From Halichoerus grypus (taxonomy: Eukaryota; Chordata; Mammalia; Carnivora; Phocidae): a stretch of 64,000 nt of DNA. The position numbers and the translations under genes are program-made. The stretch is from positions 98,592,696-98,656,695 of the forward strand of contig NC_135720.1 of assembly GCF_964656455.1 (NCBI RefSeq), written 5' to 3'. The notes beneath the pieces were generated by a model, which was given only the letters and a program-made list of their open reading frames with translations, was not told where the DNA came from and did not search any database. Below are positions 58,600 to 64,000 of this stretch, piece after piece; positions within the stretch are counted from its first letter, which is position 1; every line of letters starts with the position of its first letter.

Positions 58600-59780
58600 T
58601 GTTGCAGAGCTGGCTCAGTTTACAGCTGGTCATTGCAGTTTCATTATCTGAAAGGGTTCTGAGGTGAGTTGGTAGATATTTCTGGTAGGAAAGTCATACA
58701 CCTGTTGCCCAGCACCGACTACCCACCAAGTTGTCTTATGCTCCAGACAAACACAGGAGAGAGTTCCAGTTCCTGCCAGCACTTGGGGCAAAGCTAGGAT
58801 CAGAAGACAATTCTACTGAACCAGAGATCCTATTCTTTTCCATCTCTTAAACCTTACAGGCTCTTCAAATGGCTTTTCCTTTTAGGTGGATCTTTTTTTG
58901 AAATATCAGTGATGAAGTTATGCTAATGGATTTTTCCCCCCTTCTTTTTGTTCCAAGCAAGGCTACAACAAAGGCATCGTGTTAGAGAAACAGCCCAAAT
59001 GTTCTGCCTGCTTGAGCCCTCAAGACATAATCTGAGTACGTTTAAGGTAGTTGTAAAAGAGAAAGTGGAAAAAAATCAAATTGAAGGGTGCAGTTCCTTC
59101 ATCTTTTTAGAGGAGTTTTATCATAAGAACATTTGTTTCTATGATTAAATCACCCACATCATCAATACTTTGATAAGACATTTTTAATTAATTGAGCTAT
59201 TTATTTGATTTCTAGGGATTAAAAATAACAAGCAAAGTCTTCTTCTTTTTAGGAATCATACATTCTTTTATGTGATGTGAAGAAATACCTGCACCTCTTG
59301 CCCACTCTACTTTTTCCTCAAGCTTAATGTTCCAGAATGGAGGAGAAAATGAGCTGCCTCTTTACCCCCAAAACATGCATCTTGGGTTTAGAGCAGTTGA
59401 TAGGATCTTGCAGGGCAAGACTGAGGTCAGCACATCCCTGAGAAGTTCATATACTCAGTCCTCATCAGTCTTTCCAAAACCCCAAAAGCTCTGAAACCCA
59501 AAACTTGTTGTCTAAGTTTGCAGCAAACACACTGAAGACAAAAATAAAGATATTCTTTATCTTTATCCCATTCAGTGTAACAGTCACTGTGTTTTACTTA
59601 AGGATGCTGCTCCAGACCCAACCGGGGGTATTAAATAATAGACAGTATATGCAGTAAATTACCTTTTTTAAAATACAAAAAATTTCCACATTCCAAAACT
59701 GGTCCCCAGAGTAAAAAACTGGTGACCTGAATTACCTTTTAGACAGACAAGAACCCTTATCCCTAGAGTTGTGGCACTTA
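58600..59780. other. Unique intergenic DNA
   Basis: No repeat, gene or RNA recognised. Confidence 0.45.
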
Positions 59781-59782
59781 CA

Positions 59783-59946
59783 CAGGGCCTCTCTAACTTT
59801 AATACCACAGCAGTCCTCTGAAGATTTTGCTAACATTCCGATTCTGATTCAGTAGATCTGAGGTTGGGCCTGATACCCTTTATTTCTAAGCCACTCCTAG
59901 TGACGTCCGTGCTGCTGGTGTGTGGACCACACTTTAAGTAGCAAAG
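59783..59946. mobile_element. MER5A (hAT-Charlie, non-autonomous)
   Basis: 'Ctctaactttaataccacagc', 'ttctgattcagtagatctga', 'ggttgggcctgatacccttt' and 'gctgctggtgtgtggaccac' match MER5A (CTGATTCAGTAGGTCTGGGGTGGGGCC; GCTGCTGGTCCGGGGACCAC). No clear 8-bp target duplication remains. Confidence 0.85.
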
Positions 59947-60019
59947 ATCTAGAGATCTGGAAATGTTGATTCTGGAGAAAACCCAGCAACATGAAAAAAA
60001 AAAAAAAAGGGCAGGTGTT

Positions 60020-60150
60020 TATTACCACTGCATAGATGAGAAAATACAGGGCCCAGGAGGTAAAGAGTGTGGCCTGGTTTCACATAGCCAGGAAATACCA
60101 GAGTTGGGACTCAAACCTTAGTGTCTTGACCACGCGCCCATGCTCCTTCC
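60020..60150 (-). repeat. MIR fragment
   Basis: 'Gcatagatgagaaaatacagg', 'gtttcacatagccaggaaat', 'gagttgggactcaaacctta' match reverse MIR. An A tract at 59996-60008 adjoins. Confidence 0.78.
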
Positions 60151-60504
60151 AGAATACCATGACCTCAAATGGAAGCACTGGGAATGGAACAGCACAGAGA
60201 AACAGAAGCTGCAGAAGAGGAAGAGAAGAATCTTATGGGAATATTTCCTAGTGAAACCCCACTCTAATCAGTCTTCCACGGATGAGATGAGGTATTGGTT
60301 AAGGTGAAAGGAGCCAAGATTTGGTGCCCTGGTTCTCTCACCAACAAGCTACGAGATATTTCAGGGCCTAAGTTATCTCTAACGTACCTTGAAACTCTAG
60401 CTTTATATTTTTACTCCAGTTGACCTAAGAGGAGGGAGCAAGCCTCAGTGAATTATCACTGCCTCTCAGAATTCACCACCATCCGGGGCTTTGTGTTTAT
60501 CATG

Positions 60505-60725
60505 GAAGCAGTGTTGTACTGTGGGCGGAGACCATCCTAGAGACAAACTGCCCGGGTCTGACTGCTGCCTCTAACTCTCAATTAGCTGTACAAACCTAAA
60601 CAAGATCCTTAATCCCTCTGTGCCTCAGTTTCTTTATCTGAAAAACGGTTATAATCCTTGTACCCACCTCATGAGGTTGTTATGAAGGTCTGAATTGAGT
60701 AATGTAAGTAAAGCATTTGGAAAAA
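60505..60725 (+). repeat. MIR, near full length
   Basis: 'Agcagtgttgtactgtgggc', 'caaactgcccgggtctgactg', 'ttaatccctctgtgcctcag', 'tcatgaggttgttatgaagg' and 'gtaatgtaagtaaagcattt' follow the family. Confidence 0.85.
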
Positions 60726-60764
60726 TACATGGGGCCAAAGTGACCCATTTTAAGTGTATCTCTT

Positions 60765-60935
60765 AAGACTTTCCAGTACCTACAGCAAGGCTTATTTGAA
60801 GATTTGATCTTCATTATTTTGAAATTCCTATGAAATCATTAATGATTATTTGATTATGTTTCCCCGGTAAAGAATATCCTGGGATTAATTTCATTAATTC
60901 TTCTGCGAATTAAAGAGGCCAGGAGTGAATTTTTG
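60765..60935. promoter_or_regulatory. Weak conserved-element candidate
   Basis: Repeat-free AT-rich stretch with paired homeobox-type cores (CATTAATGATTATTTGATTA at 60838-60857 and GATTAATTTCATTAATTCTT at 60883-60902). Regulatory role inferred only. Confidence 0.3.
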
Positions 60936-60958
60936 AGTTGTGAGTGTTGTACATCTTA

Positions 60959-60976
60959 AAAAAAAAAAAAAAAAAA
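60959..60976. repeat. Poly(A) tract
   Basis: Seventeen to eighteen A in a row with no recognisable retroelement body on either side. Confidence 0.9.
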
Positions 60977-60999
60977 GGTTTGCTATTGATTTTTATACT

Positions 61000-61900
61000 A
61001 TTGGAGATGAAGATGAGAGGAATGTTTCGCTCTCAGGACGGGAGGAGGAAGATGGAGATTTGCACAGAATTTCAGGTAAATGAGGGTATGAACATTTTAG
61101 ACACCCACCTTACCCCTAATCTAACATGTTTGCATCTGGCTACCCCGGGTTTTGACAGGTTGTTATTAACATGCTCACATATCCCTCAGCTTCATCTGAT
61201 CAGTTACCCCCCCACACAAAATCACTTTTGTGGGAGGATGAAAGAGAAAGCAAAATGATTGAGGTGACAGGTCCCGTGGCACATGGGAGAACTGTGTGAG
61301 AAAATGCTGCCAAAAGCTATTTTCAACTAGAAAGGGAACACCCTTTTGCTCTTTGTAATTCATGGGTGGACCACAAGAAAGTGAAAAGAGCTGATGTCTA
61401 TGGAACGTTGCCACTCACACATAGCAACGACCTTATTTACAGATACAAAAATCATTACTTCTTTCTGTTCCCTGAAGCACAACTTTAATGCTGGGGAAAT
61501 TTCCTAGGATCACAAACATACAAGGCCAAATCTTCAAGGTGGCTTCACTCCAACCTCCAAAGTTGGAACAACAACCTTGTGCACGCGATTTCGACTACTT
61601 CTTCCCCGGCCCCTCTCCATCCCTTCTGCTCTCACCTGAAATGGATTTGGGCACTTACTAGAGGAATGCTTTAAAATTCAGTCCCAGGTCTTGATTTGTG
61701 CGCAAAATGACATCCGCATTCTTTTAAAACCCATTTTCTGTGCCCACTGCCTTTTGCCCTGGTGAAAATATACTGTTTGACTGAGGACTGAGTCTAATTC
61801 TTTCTACATGTATGAGAAAGACCTGACTTTCCTATGTTCTCCAAGGGGTCTCTTTCTACAAGGTGAACATGTTTATGCAGTGTCTATTCATAATTCTGGC
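61000..61900. other. Unique intergenic DNA
   Basis: No repeat or gene recognised. The 104- and 79-codon frames at 60944-61258 (forward) and 61175-61414 (reverse) have no features. Confidence 0.45.
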
Positions 61901-61914
61901 AGTAATTATAATAT

Positions 61915-62145
61915 ATAATACTGAGACTGTATTACATGCCAGGCACTGTTCAAAGCTCTCTATCTATATATAAACTGCTTAACCTTCACAGCAAACTTAT
62001 GGGATAAATGATAACTAACTTTGTTTTGCAAAGATAGGTTATGTAACTTTCCCAAGGTTACATGGTTGCAAGTACAGAGCTGGGCTTCATAAATCTATTT
62101 GGCTCTAGAATCCATTTTCTTAATCACTGTGATATTCTATCTTTC
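61915..62145 (-). repeat. MIR, near full length
   Basis: 'Tacatgccaggcactgttcaa', 'tgcttaaccttcacagcaaac', 'aactttcccaaggttacatgg', 'gtacagagctgggcttcata' and 'ttcttaatcactgtgatattc' follow reverse MIR through to its 5' end. Confidence 0.85.
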
Positions 62146-62279
62146 TCTGCAGCAGGGGAACATGCAGAGAGAGCGGGTAGACATGCAACCCAAGCTTTTC
62201 TGCCTCTACATTTGTCCGGCACTCTGCTACCACCCCCACACCCCTGCCCCCCGGTTTCCTAAAATGCTATTGTAAATAG

Positions 62280-63560
62280 AAAAGACAAACTTCACAGTCA
62301 TTGTGTTGCCTATAGTAAGAGGGTAATATTTCTAGAGAGCTAAAAAGGATGTAGTTTCATAACTTGGGAAGGGATAGAGGGGAAAGGAGTTTCTTATAGG
62401 CCACCATTCAAGCTGCACTGTTTCCCAATAACCAGTATTCTGAGTCATCTGTATGGAAAACTATCAAAAGAACAAGTCTGGCATGTGAGAGGCCTGGGCT
62501 CGAGGTCTCACCTGGAACAGGCTCTGTTCCTTTGGGTATACACTAAACTAAAATTTAATTTCCCCACTTACGAGTTGGATATTCATTTATTTTTTCCCTT
62601 AATCCTCCTTTCAGAAGCTTTATGTGAATAACATATACAGAAATAGAAACTATAACTAAGAATAAAAAGTATTAATAAGAATTAAATTAATTTTTTCAAA
62701 TGAATCTTCCTAGGGAAGGTTCTCAATAACATGATAAACAATACCCTCCCCAGCTTTCCAAACAGATGTAGTTAAAGATTTCACAAGTCTATTTCCCAAA
62801 AACCTCTACAAAACTCTGGGTTCGAAATTGAAACACAGTTTTTTCTTAATCAAGAAAGAGGTAAATGGGGAAGGCAGGGAGCAAAGCAAGACTCAAGATA
62901 ATATGATCAAGAATGTGATCTTTTGATAATCTGGCTTGATCCAAGGAGAGACTCTGGGGCAGGGTTTCCTTATGTGTGTATGCATGCGTGCGTGCATGAG
63001 TCCCTTTAAGAAGACTGTGAAACTTGTAGAACTTTGCCATAGAAAACCACATGCATGCACATATCAAACATTTTTCGGTACAATTTTAGTGAGCAGATAG
63101 GTCTCCTAAAATCCATCCATCACCTACTAAATAGGTCCTGGGACTCTAGATTAAGAACTCATTCCTGGAGAATAGATGGTTTAAAGGTCTTCCCTGCAAC
63201 ACTCCTGAAATATCCTTTCCATCATCAGAGATTCTGATATGCAGTGAAAAACAAATTAAATGTAATTATAGAAAACGCAGTTGACACATAAATCAAGCAA
63301 GAAAACCAAAACAAACAAAAATTGTCCTTCATAGACAATATTCTTATTTCCACATGGTGGGCCATAGACATGTCACTTGGTAAAACAAGATTATTTTACC
63401 TAAAACAATTCAAAGTCTACTTCAGTATATGACAAGTAATTTTATTCTTGAGTATTTCCTATTTAAATTTGACCCTGATAATATGCAAAGTACACTGTTA
63501 TTTTGAACAATTATTATTAATTAATGAGTCTATTAAGGCAAATTAGTTACTAAGTGTACA
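62280..63560. other. Unique AT-rich intergenic DNA
   Basis: No gene or repeat recognised except a short TGTGTATGCATGCGTGCGTG stretch at about 62972-62997. Confidence 0.45.
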
Positions 63561-63568
63561 GGACTTTT

Positions 63569-63800
63569 AAAAAGACTTTTCTAGGGGCACCTGGGTGGCT
63601 CAGTCAGCTAAGTATCTGCCTTCAGCTCAGGCCATGATCCCAGAGCCCCAGGATGAAGCCCTGCGTTGGGCTTCCTGCTCATAAGGGAGTCTATTTCTTC
63701 CTCTGCCCCTCCCCCCACTCATTCTCTCTCTCTCTCTCTCTCTTCTCTCTCAAATCAATAAATCTTCTAAAAAATTTTTAAAAATAAAAAGACTTTTTTA
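63569..63800 (+). mobile_element. CAN-SINE with 15-bp TSD
   Basis: Body 63584-63785: GGGGCACCTGGGTGGCTCAG head, diverged centre (GGGCTTCCTGCTCATAAGGG), a long (CT)n run at 63723-63749, and an AAATCAATAAATC tail. Flanks AAAAAGACTTTTCTA (63569-63583) and AAAAAGACTTTTTTA (63786-63800) differ by one base. Older than most SINEs here. Confidence 0.94.
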
Positions 63801-64000
63801 GGCCTTTCTTATTTTCACCTTATTTGACTTCATAAGAAACATGCTAAATATTCTACTTCAAAGTTATTATTATTATTCTGCAAATTGTCTTAAAGGATTT
63901 GGCACATTGTAAAATCTTGAGTTTTATGAAGAATAAATAACTCATTTTTGTTCTTTTGTTTTAAAGGTTATTACATTGACATATGACTGTAGAAGACTGG

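Noticed and set aside
1..64000. A novel defence or metabolic gene system
   Set aside because: There are no operons, no conserved protein-coding frames and no prokaryotic signals; the window is mammalian non-coding DNA.

Overview
The window looks like non-coding, repeat-laden DNA from a carnivoran mammal. Twelve copies or fragments of the tRNA-Lys-derived CAN-SINE are present. Their consensus (GGGCGCCTGGGTGGCTCAGT start, CTCCCTGCTC middle, CT-rich run, AAATAAATAAAATC tail) is, from memory of the family, the form seen in arctoid carnivorans (bears, seals, mustelids) rather than the dog or cat form. The species cannot be fixed further. The rest is old mammalian background: MIR, L2, L1M, MER5A, MER20, other hAT and Tigger-like relics, and CA/TA microsatellites.

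I found no protein-coding gene, no rRNA or tRNA gene, and no convincing exon. All open frames are short, lack recognisable domains, or fall in transposons. The window is best read as an intergenic (gene-desert) or large-intron segment.

Layout: 1-0.95 kb, an ancient repeat split by a SINE. 1.1-2.5 kb, MIR and L2 relics. 2.5-7.6 kb, mostly unique, with a CpG-rich, homeobox/octamer-motif patch at 4.1-4.5 kb. 7.6-16.4 kb, MIRs and one SINE in AT-rich unique DNA. 16.4-18.4 kb, a candidate conserved enhancer block and an L2. 19-19.7 kb, an LTR-like repeat beside a poly(T)/(TA)n tract. 20-25.8 kb, SINEs, an L1 fragment, a MER20, a fresh-looking L1 3' end with 16-bp target duplication, and a MIR. 25.8-29.3 kb, mostly unique. 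29.3-31.3 kb, an old L1M carrying two SINEs, preceded by a 40-bp SINE stub. 31.3-35.8 kb, L2 relics and unique sequence including the longest open frame. 35.8-38.8 kb, an old L1 invaded by another L1, a hAT element and a SINE. 38.8-43 kb, MIRs, a TA-flanked Tigger-like element and an L2. 43-49.1 kb, a nested L1 stack with two SINEs inside the inner L1. 49.1-56.4 kb, microsatellites, a MIR, an L1 3' end, a MER20 and a second enhancer-like block. 56.4-64 kb, MIR/L2/MER5A relics and a terminal SINE.

The clearest readable content is the insertion history, since many elements keep target-site duplications (TSDs) that order the events. The functional content, if any, would be cis-regulatory. All repeat names come from memory of family consensus sequences, not from a search, and borders without a TSD are approximate.
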